NCBI RefSeq assembly: GCF_900445235.1
Contig: NZ_UFSM01000001.1
Span: forward strand, 614,501 to 678,500
From: Aminobacter aminovorans
Lineage (GTDB): Bacteria; Pseudomonadota; Alphaproteobacteria; Rhizobiales; Rhizobiaceae
Direction of reading: 5' to 3'
DNA length: 64,000 nucleotides
The notes under the pieces were generated by a model. The model ran no database searches. It saw only the letters and a program-made list of their open reading frames with translations, and was not told the origin of the DNA. The translations under genes were made by a program, and so were the position numbers. Positions 1-9,782 of the stretch are shown here, one piece after another (position 1 is the stretch's first letter; the number at the start of each line of letters is the position of its first letter).

Positions 1-677
1 GTGTCGCCGTCCAGGGTCCACATGTCGGCGGGCGCGAGGCGTTCGCGGATACCCGGCGCCATGCCACAGGACGACTGGTTCATGCCGAGCGGCTTCATGA
101 TGTTTTCAGCGACGTAGTCGGAATAGCTCTGGCCGGTCACCACCTCGATGACCCGTCCGACGACGGCGATGCCGGCATTGGAGTAGTGCATGATGCCGAT
201 GCTCGGATCCTGCTTCAGCGTCGAGCTGGCGAGCTCGTTGACCGTGTCCTCGAGCGGCGGCCGGGTGGCGTCGAGATAGTGGCCACTCTTCGGCTCGCGC
301 ACCAGACCGGAGGTGTGCGTCATCAGCTTGCGCAGGCTGATGACCGAACCATGCGGACCAGCTTCGGCGCCGGCGAACGGGTTGATCGGATGGAAGCCGG
401 GCAGGTAGGTCGAGACGTCGACATCGATGTCGACGAGACCCTTCTCCACCAGTTGCATCATCGCCAGCGAGGTGAAGGTCTTGGTGATCGAACCGATGCG
501 GAAGCAGGTGTCTTCGCGCATGTCGAAATGGCGGTCGGTGCGCTGGATGTGACCCTCGGCCAGCACGCCGTCGCGGTCGACGAGCGCATAGGAGATCGAC
601 GGGATCGCCTTGTCCTCGACCTCGTAGCGGATCAGGTCCTCGAACAGCTCTATCGATGCGGCGGACAGGGAAGGCAT
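1..677 (-). CDS. Serine hydrolase, beta-lactamase/DD-peptidase fold (3' end cut by window)
   Basis: The first 225 residues of a serine hydrolase of the beta-lactamase/class C (Pfam Beta-lactamase) family; the gene runs off the left edge. The active-site SxxK is visible as S63-I-T-K66 and the second motif as Y165-S-N. No signal peptide is apparent, so a cytoplasmic location is likely. The gene starts 35 bases after the second permease gene of a peptide ABC importer, on the same strand, and is probably its last cistron. In this family that context suggests hydrolysis of an imported peptide or amide (D-aminopeptidase or esterase-like). The exact substrate cannot be read from sequence. Confidence 0.85.
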   Translation of the reverse strand, partial: MPSLSAASIELFEDLIRYEVEDKAIPSISYALVDRDGVLAEGHIQRTDRHFDMREDTCFRIGSITKTFTSLAMMQLVEKGLVDIDVDVSTYLPGFHPINPFAGAEAGPHGSVISLRKLMTHTSGLVREPKSGHYLDATRPPLEDTVNELASSTLKQDPSIGIMHYSNAGIAVVGRVIEVVTGQSYSDYVAENIMKPLGMNQSSCGMAPGIRERLAPADMWTLDGD

Positions 678-712
678 GGCAAACGCTCCTTGAGCTGAAA
701 AGATGGGAAGTC

Positions 713-1585
713 TCAATGGGAATGGCGTGGGTCGAGCATGTCGCGCAGCGCGTCGCCGACGAGGTTCCACGACAGCACGAACAGGAAGACCGCAGCACCG
801 GGGAAAGCCAGCGTGTACCAGAACTGGAACGGGTTGCCGGGCTGGCCGACGATCCAGTTGCGCGAATAGGCGATGAACTGGCCCCAGTCGGCGTAACCCT
901 CTTCGGTGCCGACGCCGAGGAAGCTGAGCGCTGACGCCGACAGCACCATCGAACCGGTGGCCATCGTCGCCAGCACGAGCACCGGGAACATCGCATTGGG
1001 CAGGATGTGCAGCACGATCAGCCGGAGGTCGCTTGCGCCGTAGGCGCGTGCCGCATGGATGTAGTCCATCTCGCGTATCCTCAGGATCTCGCTGCGCACG
1101 ATGCGGGCGTAGCTCATCCAGCCGAATGTCGTCAGCGCAATGGTGATCGGCCAGATGCCCTTGCCCAGCAGCGCCGTCAGCACCATCGCGGCGATCAGGA
1201 ACGGCACCGCCATGAACACGTCGACGATGCGCATCAGGACGTCCTCGACCAGACCGCCATAATAGGCGGCAACCGCACCGATGGCCGTGCCGACGAGCAC
1301 CGAGATCGCAACGACGCCGAGGCCGATCTTGAAGGCGGTGCGGGTGCCCCAGACGACGCCGTAAAAGATGTCGTACTGGCCCTGAGTGGTGCCGAAGATC
1401 GCATCTCTGGACGGCGGCATCGGCGTTGCCAGAAAGCCTGCACGCGGTGTGTCGTAGGGCGACAGCTGGAAGCTCTGCGGCGGCGCCAGAAGCGGTGCGA
1501 AGATCGCGATCAGCACGAAGGCGAGGAGGATCAGGACGCCGATCAGCGAAACCGGGTTGCGCGCGAGGTAGCGAAGAACTTTCAT
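713..1585 (-). CDS. Peptide ABC transporter permease, DppC type
   Basis: Inner-membrane subunit (290 aa) of a peptide/nickel-class importer. A short cytoplasmic N-terminus leads into a first membrane helix (about residues 13-33), a periplasmic stretch, then a five-helix BPD_transp_1 core. The EAA-type coupling loop is seen near residues 176-198 (HAARAYGASD...LPNA). The start overlaps the stop of the DppB-type gene by four bases (ATGA), so the two are translationally coupled. It works with the neighbouring binding protein and, most likely, with the two ATPases encoded divergently at 5966-7845. The substrate class is inferred from the family. Confidence 0.92.
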   Translation of the reverse strand: MKVLRYLARNPVSLIGVLILLAFVLIAIFAPLLAPPQSFQLSPYDTPRAGFLATPMPPSRDAIFGTTQGQYDIFYGVVWGTRTAFKIGLGVVAISVLVGTAIGAVAAYYGGLVEDVLMRIVDVFMAVPFLIAAMVLTALLGKGIWPITIALTTFGWMSYARIVRSEILRIREMDYIHAARAYGASDLRLIVLHILPNAMFPVLVLATMATGSMVLSASALSFLGVGTEEGYADWGQFIAYSRNWIVGQPGNPFQFWYTLAFPGAAVFLFVLSWNLVGDALRDMLDPRHSH

Positions 1586-2619
1586 TGCGTCTTCACCCTC
1601 GGATCGAGCAGCGGATAGATCAGGTCGACGAGCAGGTTCATCAGCACCAGCACGACCGCGAAATAGAGGCCGAAGCCGAGAACTGCCGGGAAGTCGAGAT
1701 TGGCCGCGGTCTTGGCGGCGAACTGGCCGAGCCCGGCATAGTCGAAGATGGTCTCGGTGATGACGACACCGCCCATCATCACGGCAAGCTCCATGCCGGC
1801 AATCGTCGCCACCGGCAGCAGCGCGTTACGCCGGGCGTGCTTCAACTCGACCACGCGGCGCGGCAGGCCCTTGGCACGGGCGGTGCGGACATAGTCCTGG
1901 CGCAGCGTCTCGAGCATTGAGGTGCGCATCACCCGCGTCATGCTGGCGACGTTGACATAGGTCAGCGTGATGACAGGGGCTGCGAGGTGGCGCAGCGAAT
2001 CGACGAAGATCGCCCAGTTGCCGTTCAGGATCGCATCGACGGTGTTGGCGCCGGTGTAGCGGACGAAATCGCCGGAGCTGACGGTCGTCTGTGCCCATTG
2101 GCTGAGGCGGCCGGGCGGGAACCAGTCGAGCGCCGAGTAGAACACCAGTAGCATCAGCAGGCCAAAGACATAGACCGGAAACGACCAGCCCAGGATGGTG
2201 AAGATGCGGATGACGTGGTCGGGCCAGCGGTTGAGGTGGATGCCCGCGCGGGAACCCAGGAAAACCGCGAGCAGCAGGCACGGAATGAACGCCAGCACCA
2301 CCAGTTCCAGCGTTGCCGGAAAGAGCGACATCAACGCCGTCGACACCGGCTGGCGGGCCGTTTCCGACCAACCGAGGTTGCCGGTCAGCACACCGCCGAT
2401 CCAGCGGCCATACTGGATGTAGAAGGGATCGTTCAGCCCGTACTGCTCGATCATTCGGCGGATGCTTTCCTGGCCACCCTTGAGGTAGTCGGGCGACGGC
2501 GCATAAGCCGCCAGGCGCTGCGTCGGCGATAGCGACATCTGCAGCGCAAAGATCATCAACGACAGCGCGAACAGGACGATGGGCAGCATCATCAGTCGTC
2601 TGAGAGCGTAAGTCAGCAC
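1582..2619 (-). CDS. Peptide ABC transporter permease, DppB type
   Basis: Inner-membrane subunit of about 345 aa with the usual DppB architecture: an N-terminal helix right after the start (LTYALRRLMMLPIV), a long periplasmic segment, then the BPD_transp_1 core with the coupling loop (RTARAKGLPRRVVELKHARR). I chose the GTG at 2619 because the product then begins like other DppB proteins. A longer reading from a TTG at 2655 would start inside a perfect 15-bp hairpin (2653-2688). It is the second gene of a minus-strand operon: binding protein, DppB, DppC, serine hydrolase. Confidence 0.9.
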   Translation of the reverse strand: MLTYALRRLMMLPIVLFALSLMIFALQMSLSPTQRLAAYAPSPDYLKGGQESIRRMIEQYGLNDPFYIQYGRWIGGVLTGNLGWSETARQPVSTALMSLFPATLELVVLAFIPCLLLAVFLGSRAGIHLNRWPDHVIRIFTILGWSFPVYVFGLLMLLVFYSALDWFPPGRLSQWAQTTVSSGDFVRYTGANTVDAILNGNWAIFVDSLRHLAAPVITLTYVNVASMTRVMRTSMLETLRQDYVRTARAKGLPRRVVELKHARRNALLPVATIAGMELAVMMGGVVITETIFDYAGLGQFAAKTAANLDFPAVLGFGLYFAVVLVLMNLLVDLIYPLLDPRVKTQ

Positions 2620-2652
2620 GGGTGCACGGATTCCGGTTTCGGGGAAAACAAG

Positions 2653-2688
2653 CAATACGCCGGGCGAAGTGGATCGCCCGGCGTATTG
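2653..2688 (-). terminator. Perfect 15-bp hairpin between binding-protein and permease genes
   Basis: Arms 2653-2667 and 2674-2688 are exact reverse complements around a 6-base loop. The hairpin lies 8 bases past the binding-protein stop and upstream of the permease start, with no T-run after it. Known ABC operons often carry such structures between the binding-protein gene and the membrane genes. They protect the upstream mRNA or partly terminate, so that binding protein is made in excess. That role is inferred here. Confidence 0.6.
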
Positions 2689-2696
2689 TCAGCCAA

Positions 2697-4628
2697 TCAG
2701 TCGTTGGCCTTGGTCACCGGGTAGAAGTCCCAGGCGCCGTAGAGGATCATGTTGTCGACATAGCCGTCGATGTTGCTGCGGGTGACGACGTAGCCGAAGT
2801 CCTCCCACAGGAACTGCGTGGTGGCGTACTCGTAGGACATGTCCTGCAGCTTGGCGTAGATCGGCTCACGCACGGCCGGGTCGTTCGAGGCCCAGGCCTC
2901 ATCGAGCAGCGGCTTGAACTTCTCCGCCATCAGGTCGCGGTAGCCCTGGCCGACCATGCCGCCGACGAGGCCGGTGGGCGAGAGATAGTAGGATGCCGCA
3001 CCGAGCGGGCCGCCCGGATCGGAGTAGTCGGGACCCCAGCCCATCACCGTCAGAGGCGCTGCCGGCTTTTCGCGGTTGTTGAGCTTGTCCGAGACGGAAG
3101 CCCAGGGCAGCGCCTGGATCTGCATCTTGAATTTCGGGTTGATGCGCGACAGGCCCATCTGCAGTGCCGACAGAGCTGCCGTCAGTTGTGGGTTGCCCTC
3201 GGTCACATAGGCCGTGAAGGTGAAGCCGACATCCCACAGCTTGCCGTCGAAAGCCTTCTTGAAGTGCTCCTCGGCCTTGGCCGGATCGTAGCTGTAGATG
3301 GGCGAATCCGGGCGGTAGCCCATGATGCCGCGCACGGTCGGACCACGCGACTGAACCGTCTTGCCGAGCAGCACCTGGTTGATCAGCGCGTCGTAGTTCT
3401 GGGCGTAATTGAAGCCCTTGCGGACATCGATGTCGGCGAAGAAGTCTGGCGGAATGCCGGCACCGTCCAGCTTGCCGCTGCCGATGGCGGGGTTGTCGTT
3501 GTCGTCGAGCGGCCAGGCAAAGAAGATGCCGCGCGAGAACACTTTCTGCAGGCCGTCAATGACCTTGACGCCTTCGGTCTTGCTGAGCTCGTCGATGAAC
3601 TCGACGGGCGCCGCGACGAAATCGGCATCGCCCGACAACAGCTGCAGGCGCCGCGTCGTCCATTCCGGCACGGTGCGCATGACCACGCGCTCGAGCTTGG
3701 CCGGACCCTGGAAATAGTTGTCGAAGCGCTTCAGCGTGATGCGGCGGTCGGTGCGATCCCATTCCTCGAGCATGAACGGACCGGTGCCGTTTTCCTCGGC
3801 GAACAGAGGATTGGCGCCGAGCTCCGGGCGGTAATGCGCCTTCCAGTTGTCGCCCGAACCGTCCCAGCCGCCGACCGAGGCGACCCATTCCTTGTCGAGG
3901 ATCGACGTGCCGAAGGGCAGCGCGATGACGCCGAGCGTCGCCGGGAACGACTTCGGCAGCTTGAGCGTGACGTTGTCGCCGTCGACCACGATCTGCTCCG
4001 AGAGCTGGTCATAGACCTTGCGCAGCGTCTCGGGGCTGGCCTCGGCGAACGACTTGACCTTGCCTTCCGTCTCCACCCACTTGGCGATGTCGGTGTACTT
4101 GCCGGCGGTGATCACCTCGGTGATCGCGTTCGACATCCACGACTGTCCCTGCAGGATGGCGCGCAGCAGTGAATAGCGCACGTCGTCGGGTGTGATCTGG
4201 CCATAGCCCGGCTCGATTGCAGCCTTCTGGGCGTCGGTCAGCTTGTCGTAATACTCCCAGGTGATCTTGCCGTCGGCGCCCTTGACGCCGACCTTGTGGG
4301 CGAAGACGCCTTTGCGGATCGGGAAGGTGTAGCTCACCGAGCCGTCATCGCCCTGCTTGATCAGGCCGTTCTCCAACGACGGCACTTCCGTCGACAGCGA
4401 CGGTACGAACTCCGAGATCTTCGAGCCGTTGAAGTTCAGCAGGCGGCTGTAGATGTTCAGCGCGCCATAGGAGCTCGGCGTGTTGGCGATGTAGGCGGGA
4501 TCGAACGACTGGATGTCGTCGGTCCACATGAAGACGAATGTGCCGGGGTTCTTTGTCTCGGCCACGGCCGGTGCAGCCGTGACGGCAAGCCCCATGCCCA
4601 TAGCCAACGCTAAGGCTAGTTTCATCAT
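2697..4628 (-). CDS. Peptide ABC transporter substrate-binding protein (family 5)
   Basis: Periplasmic binding protein of 643 aa with a signal peptide (cleavage likely after AVA, about residue 23) and the SBP_bac_5 fold. It is longer than DppA/OppA (about 530-545 aa) and closer to the YejA-like group of about 600 aa. The opening of the mature protein (NPGTFVFMWTDDIQSFDP) is the usual family-5 start. It is the first gene of the minus-strand importer operon and faces the LysR gene across 122 bases. It should capture an oligopeptide or similar amide; the exact ligand is unknown. Confidence 0.92.
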   Translation of the reverse strand: MMKLALALAMGMGLAVTAAPAVAETKNPGTFVFMWTDDIQSFDPAYIANTPSSYGALNIYSRLLNFNGSKISEFVPSLSTEVPSLENGLIKQGDDGSVSYTFPIRKGVFAHKVGVKGADGKITWEYYDKLTDAQKAAIEPGYGQITPDDVRYSLLRAILQGQSWMSNAITEVITAGKYTDIAKWVETEGKVKSFAEASPETLRKVYDQLSEQIVVDGDNVTLKLPKSFPATLGVIALPFGTSILDKEWVASVGGWDGSGDNWKAHYRPELGANPLFAEENGTGPFMLEEWDRTDRRITLKRFDNYFQGPAKLERVVMRTVPEWTTRRLQLLSGDADFVAAPVEFIDELSKTEGVKVIDGLQKVFSRGIFFAWPLDDNDNPAIGSGKLDGAGIPPDFFADIDVRKGFNYAQNYDALINQVLLGKTVQSRGPTVRGIMGYRPDSPIYSYDPAKAEEHFKKAFDGKLWDVGFTFTAYVTEGNPQLTAALSALQMGLSRINPKFKMQIQALPWASVSDKLNNREKPAAPLTVMGWGPDYSDPGGPLGAASYYLSPTGLVGGMVGQGYRDLMAEKFKPLLDEAWASNDPAVREPIYAKLQDMSYEYATTQFLWEDFGYVVTRSNIDGYVDNMILYGAWDFYPVTKAND

Positions 4629-4700
4629 CGTTCCCTTCTGATGGCGGAGGAAGTTTTCTTCTTCTCGTTACGGAAAGGCTAGAAGAGCGCTTGCCGGTCT

Positions 4701-4724
4701 GTCCAATGTGTAGATAGGATGGAC
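4701..4724. promoter_or_regulatory. Candidate LysR operator between divergent binding-protein and lysR genes
   Basis: An inverted repeat GTCCA-N14-TGGAC lies in the 122-base divergent intergenic region, 27 bases before the lysR start. LysR-type proteins usually bind interrupted dyads of this sort next to their own genes and the divergent target. It was found by eye; the arms are only 5 bp. Confidence 0.35.
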
Positions 4725-4750
4725 TATGCAAAACACGCATGAGGGCCAGC

Positions 4751-5704
4751 ATGGAACTGCAATGGCTTGAAGATTTCCTGGAAATCGCCGCGACACGCAA
4801 TTTCTCGACGGCGGCCACCGCGCGAAATATTTCGCAGCCGGCCTTCAGCCGACGCATCAAATCGCTGGAGAACTGGATCGGCGCCGACCTTATCGACCGC
4901 AGCACCTATCCGGTCCAGCTGACCCGGGCGGGCAACATGTTCCTGCCCGGGTGCCAGCGGCTGGTGCGCGAGGCCTACAGGCTGCGCACCGATTGCCGCA
5001 ATGTCGCCGGCGAAAGCTCGGCGATGCTGACCTTCACCTCGCTGCACACGCTGGCGATGTATTTCTTTCCGAAATGGATCAGTTCGCCGCTGATCTCGCG
5101 CATGCCCCTGCGCACCAGCATGCATGCGGCCGATTTCCTCGAAAGCGTCGACCATCTGTGCTCGGGACAGTGCGACTTCTGCATCACCTATGTCCACCCC
5201 GACGGCCCGCCGGTTCTGGAGGGTGGCCCCTTCGAAACCCTGCTAATCGGCAAGGATCGGCTCATTCTGGTGTCCGGAACCGACGACAACGGCAGGGCGC
5301 TGTTCGACCTCGACGTGCCTGAAAGCACCGAGATTCCTTACCTCGCCTATTCCTGGAGCGACGGCTACATCGGCAAGCTGGCGACGCTGATCCAGTCGCG
5401 CTGGCGTCGGCCGCTCAACCTCAGCACCGTCTACCAGTCAGCACTTGCCGACGGCCTGAAGCACATGGCGGTCGCCGGCCGCGGCGTCGCCTGGCTGCCG
5501 CAGATCTGCGTCGCCGAGGCGATGAGGCAAGGCCAGCTCGTGCAGATCGGCGGCCAGCAGATGTCGCTGGAGATGGAGATCAGGATCTTCAGGCGGGCCG
5601 GCGCCGGCAGCCACGACAGTGATGCACTGTGGCAGCACCTCAAGGAATGTGCCGAACTGCCCCAGTACAAAAGTGCATTTGAAGCTGCCCTCGACGCCGC
5701 CTGA
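4751..5704 (+). CDS. LysR-family transcriptional regulator
   Basis: A 317-aa LTTR: winged helix-turn-helix at residues 1-60 (NFSTAATARNISQPAFSRRIKSLE), then a LysR_substrate effector domain. I start it at the second ATG (4751) because homologues begin MELQWLEDF and a GAGG lies just upstream; an ATG at 4739 would add four residues. It is divergent from the peptide importer operon and upstream of the ATPase genes, which makes it the likely regulator of both. The effector is unknown. Confidence 0.92.
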   Translation: MELQWLEDFLEIAATRNFSTAATARNISQPAFSRRIKSLENWIGADLIDRSTYPVQLTRAGNMFLPGCQRLVREAYRLRTDCRNVAGESSAMLTFTSLHTLAMYFFPKWISSPLISRMPLRTSMHAADFLESVDHLCSGQCDFCITYVHPDGPPVLEGGPFETLLIGKDRLILVSGTDDNGRALFDLDVPESTEIPYLAYSWSDGYIGKLATLIQSRWRRPLNLSTVYQSALADGLKHMAVAGRGVAWLPQICVAEAMRQGQLVQIGGQQMSLEMEIRIFRRAGAGSHDSDALWQHLKECAELPQYKSAFEAALDAA

Positions 5705-5965
5705 CCCATCGACATGCCCCGAATTGTTCTCCGGGCACGATATGCGAAGACAGGCGATGCAATGCGCGGCACGCATAGTTTTGGCCGCCTCAATCGGGAA
5801 GCGTTGATTTCCCTGACTTTTGCGCCGGCGCAACGCGGCCCTGTCCGCGTCTGACCGCCCTGGGGGGTGTCGTCATCCCCTGCCCGCCCTATTGACAGAA
5901 CACGGCACCGTTGCGTTCGATGCCCCGACACGACGTCTCGTCGCTGAAACCGGGTCCATGTGCCG

Positions 5966-6888
<923 letters not shown>

Positions 6889-6892
<4 letters not shown>

Positions 6893-7845
6893 ACGCATCC
6901 TCCCCGATGAAGGAAATTGGCCGGCCACTGGTCGAAGTCCGCAACCTGGTCACCCGCTTCGACCTCAAGGCAGGCCTTTTCGGCCATGTCTCCGGTCGCG
7001 TCCATGCCGTCGAAAACGTCTCTTTCGACATCTTCCCCGGCGAGACGCTGGCGCTGGTCGGCGAATCGGGCTGCGGCAAGTCGACCGTCGCGCGCTCGAT
7101 CATGCAACTCGACAAGCCGCGCTCCGGCTCGATCCGTTTCGATGGCGTCGAGTTGCTCGGCGCGCCGCGGCAAGTGGTGGCGAAGTTTCGACGCCAGGCC
7201 CAAATGGTCTTCCAGGACCCGTTTTCGTCGCTCAACCCGCGCATGACCATCGAGCAGTCGCTGATCGACCCGATGCGGGTGCACAAGCTCGGCTCCTTGG
7301 AGAGTATGCGGGCCCGGGCTGCCGAGCTGATGGCCAAGGTCGACCTCGCGCCTGAGCTGCTCGAACGTTACCCGCACGCCTTTTCCGGCGGCCAGCGCCA
7401 ACGCATCTGCATAGCCCGCGCCCTTGCTCTCAACCCGCGCCTGATCGTTGCCGACGAGGCCGTCGCCTCGCTCGACGTCACCATCCAGGCGCAAGTCATC
7501 AATCTCTTGATGGACCTGCAGCGCGACATGCAGATCGCGCTCCTGTTCATCAGCCACGATATGGCCGTGGTCGAGCGCATCGCCCACCGTGTCGCGGTGA
7601 TGTATCTCGGCGAGATCGTCGAGATCGGCGACCGCCGCTCGGTATTTGGCAATCCGCAGCATCCCTATACGCGCAAGCTGCTGTCGACGGTGCCCATCGC
7701 CGATCCGACGCGCCGGCCGGAAGGACGGGTGCCGATGTCAGACGAAATTCCGAGCGCCATGCGGGCGCCCGACTTCGTGCCCGTCGAGCTGCCGATGCAC
7801 CAGATCTCATCCACCCATTATGTGCGACAGGTGGCGGCGGGCTGA
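6889..7845 (+). CDS. Peptide ABC transporter ATP-binding protein, DppF/OppF type
   Basis: Second ATPase subunit (318 aa) of the peptide importer, coupled to the first by an ATGA overlap. Walker A (GESGCGKST), signature (FSGGQRQR), Walker B (LIVADEAVASLD) and the oligo_HPY tail (HPYTRKLLSTVP) are present. In Walker B the usual DEPxSALD reads DEAVASLD, with the catalytic Glu kept. The two ATPases form a heterodimer under the DppB/DppC permeases. Confidence 0.93.
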
Positions 7846-7893
7846 CGACTGCCCTATCAAGAGTTCCTCGTTTCAAATCAGAGCATTCCCAAA

Positions 7894-9117
7894 ATGACCC
7901 CTTCGAACATGTCGTTGGCGGCCGCCCCCGCGTCCGCCAGCACAGCCCACGACATTGCCGTACCCCAGGCGCAGCTGAAGATCGACGGCCTGCGGCGCCC
8001 GGCAGCAGCAGAGCGCCCGACGCCCTATGTCGAGGTCGACGAGACGCGCCTGACCCGCAACATGCAGGCGATGCAGAACCGTGCCGACGCGGCCGGCCTC
8101 GTCATGTTCCCGCACGTCAAGACGCACAAGAGCATCGATCTGGCGAAGCGACAGCTGGCGCTGGGCGCCCGTGGCATCACCGCCTCCAAGCCGAGCGAGG
8201 CACTGGTTTTCGTCGAGGCCGGCATCCCCTCGATCATCGTTGCCTATCCGATCGTCAATGCCGGCTCGCTCGATCGCCTGCTGCCGGCAGTGAAGGCGAA
8301 CGGCACCGAACTGCGCACGATTGCCGCGAGCGAAACAGGCGTTGACGCGCTCTCGACCGCCGCCGTGCGCCACGGCGTCGACATCGGCGTCTTCCTCAAG
8401 GTCGATGTCGGCCTCGGCCGCGTCGGCCTCAAGCCGAACGATCCCGCGGCGATTGCCGTTTGCCGGAAGATCGCCACAGCACCCGGCCTGCACTTCGCCG
8501 GCCTGCTGTCGCATGCCGGCCATTCCTATGCCGCCACCGATCCGGACAACCTTGCAGCGGTCGCCCGCAACGAGGCCACGGCACTTGCCGGCCTCGCCGC
8601 CACGCTCAAGGGCCTGGGCATGCCCGTACCTTGCCTGTCGGTCGGGGCAACGCCGACCTGCCGCGGCGCGCCGCTGCAGTCGGTCGACTGCATACGGCCC
8701 GGCAACTACGTCTTCCTCGACGGAACCGCGCTCCGCCTCGGCATCTGCGGTGCCGACGATCTGGCGCTGTCTGTCGTTGCCCGTGTCGTTGCCTCCAACG
8801 ACACACATTTCATCATCGACGCCGGCTCCAAGACCATGAGTTCCGACCGAGGCGCCCATGGCATGGGCGGCAACGGTTTCGGCATCGTCATCGGCGCCGA
8901 AGGTGGCAGCGACGCCGGCGTGTGGACGCTCGAACGTATGTCGGAGGAGCACGGCTTCGTGCCGGCGGCGGGCAGAACCTTGCCGCTCGGCAGCCGTATC
9001 AGGGTCTTCCCCAACCACTCCTGCGCCACCATCGCCAATTTCGACAGCTTCATCCTGCGTCGCGACGAAGGTGAGGCGCTGACGCTGCCGGTCAACGCCC
9101 GCAACTGCCAGACCTGA
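7894..9117 (+). CDS. PLP enzyme of the D-threonine aldolase / D-3-hydroxyaspartate dehydratase family
   Basis: A 407-aa type III (alanine-racemase-fold) PLP enzyme. The PLP lysine is expected in PHVKTHK (about K76), and the C-terminal metal-binding pair of this family appears as H375-x-C377 in FPNHSCAT. Known members cleave D-threonine-type 3-hydroxy D-amino acids to glycine plus an aldehyde, or dehydrate D-threo-3-hydroxyaspartate or D-serine. It begins 48 bases after the peptide-importer ATPase gene. A role in catabolising D-amino acids released from imported peptides is an inference from this placement. Confidence 0.85.
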   Translation: MTPSNMSLAAAPASASTAHDIAVPQAQLKIDGLRRPAAAERPTPYVEVDETRLTRNMQAMQNRADAAGLVMFPHVKTHKSIDLAKRQLALGARGITASKPSEALVFVEAGIPSIIVAYPIVNAGSLDRLLPAVKANGTELRTIAASETGVDALSTAAVRHGVDIGVFLKVDVGLGRVGLKPNDPAAIAVCRKIATAPGLHFAGLLSHAGHSYAATDPDNLAAVARNEATALAGLAATLKGLGMPVPCLSVGATPTCRGAPLQSVDCIRPGNYVFLDGTALRLGICGADDLALSVVARVVASNDTHFIIDAGSKTMSSDRGAHGMGGNGFGIVIGAEGGSDAGVWTLERMSEEHGFVPAAGRTLPLGSRIRVFPNHSCATIANFDSFILRRDEGEALTLPVNARNCQT

Positions 9118-9202
9118 CAGGCCGAGCCCGGCACAGGCGTCCCGCTCACCCTGTGAACGCCGCGCGGTTCCAATTGCGAGCCAGGCTTGTTAGTCTGGTG
9201 CG

Positions 9203-9535
9203 ATGAAGGCAATTGCTCTTGCTTCAGCGGGGACCGCATTGTTCGTCGCCCTGGCTGCGACGGCAGGCTGCGCATCCGGGCCGGGCCCGGTCGATCCCCT
9301 GAAATACGACGCCATGGCCTGCGCCGAACTCGATGTCGCCATGGGCACGACGGCTGCCGGCATTTCGCGCACCGCCATCAGCCGCGGCACTGTCGGCCAG
9401 TGGAACGTCCCCGCCTGGGCACCGGGCGGCACCAAGGCCGTCACTGCCATCCAGGAGCGGCAGACGGCCAGGATCGATGTGCTGCGCCAGCAACAGGTCG
9501 CCATCGACTTGGTCAGGAAGCGCAATTGCCGCTAG
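9203..9535 (+). CDS. Small putative lipoprotein, unknown function
   Basis: A 110-aa protein with an N-terminal lipoprotein signal: hydrophobic helix followed by ATAGC, with the lipidated Cys at residue 23. The mature part is short, with two more cysteines (MACAELD and the terminal NCR) that could form a disulfide, and a helical QERQTARIDVLRQQQVAIDL stretch. I do not recognise a named family. It sits 85 bases after the PLP enzyme on the same strand, possibly as its own unit. Confidence 0.7.
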   Translation: MKAIALASAGTALFVALAATAGCASGPGPVDPLKYDAMACAELDVAMGTTAAGISRTAISRGTVGQWNVPAWAPGGTKAVTAIQERQTARIDVLRQQQVAIDLVRKRNCR

Positions 9536-9650
9536 GCAGTTCCCGCGAGACAAGCCGGTACTGACCGTCGTTTCCACCCGCTCGACGACGTCAGCAGTTG
9601 CCTCGGGCACGCCGGCCCTATCCGCGCGCTCATCTTTCGCCATCCCCAGC

Positions 9651-9677
9651 GCATCACCGGCATCACCGGCATCACCG
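9651..9677. repeat. Three tandem copies of a 9-bp unit
   Basis: GCATCACCG repeated three times head to tail in the 247-base non-coding gap between the lipoprotein gene and the rpiR-type gene. It is too short and has no spacers, so it is not a CRISPR array. The rest of the gap shows only the direct repeats listed next. Confidence 0.8.
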
Positions 9678-9716
9678 AGGACAAGGTGTCGCCTACGTCT
9701 CTCTTCCACCAACTTG

Positions 9717-9752
9717 TCAGAAAAATAACACTCTTGATTCAATTTCAGAAAA
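9717..9752. promoter_or_regulatory. Direct repeats upstream of the rpiR-type gene
   Basis: TCAGAAAA occurs at 9717-9724 and again at 9745-9752, in an AT-rich pocket just before the RpiR-type gene. The second copy runs into AACTGACAG, which partly mirrors it. Such a site could be an autoregulatory operator or contain the promoter. This is a visual call only. Confidence 0.3.
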
Positions 9753-9782
9753 CTGACAGTCTGATTTGCAGGAGGAGAACAG

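Noticed and set aside
2622..4172. A 516-codon open frame on the plus strand, antisense to the binding-protein gene
   Set aside because: It is a mirror of codon bias in GC-rich DNA: Arg/Ala/Gly/Val-rich, with no family resemblance. The minus-strand gene is clearly real.
9651..9677. Possible CRISPR or VNTR
   Set aside because: Only three adjoining 9-bp units without spacers.
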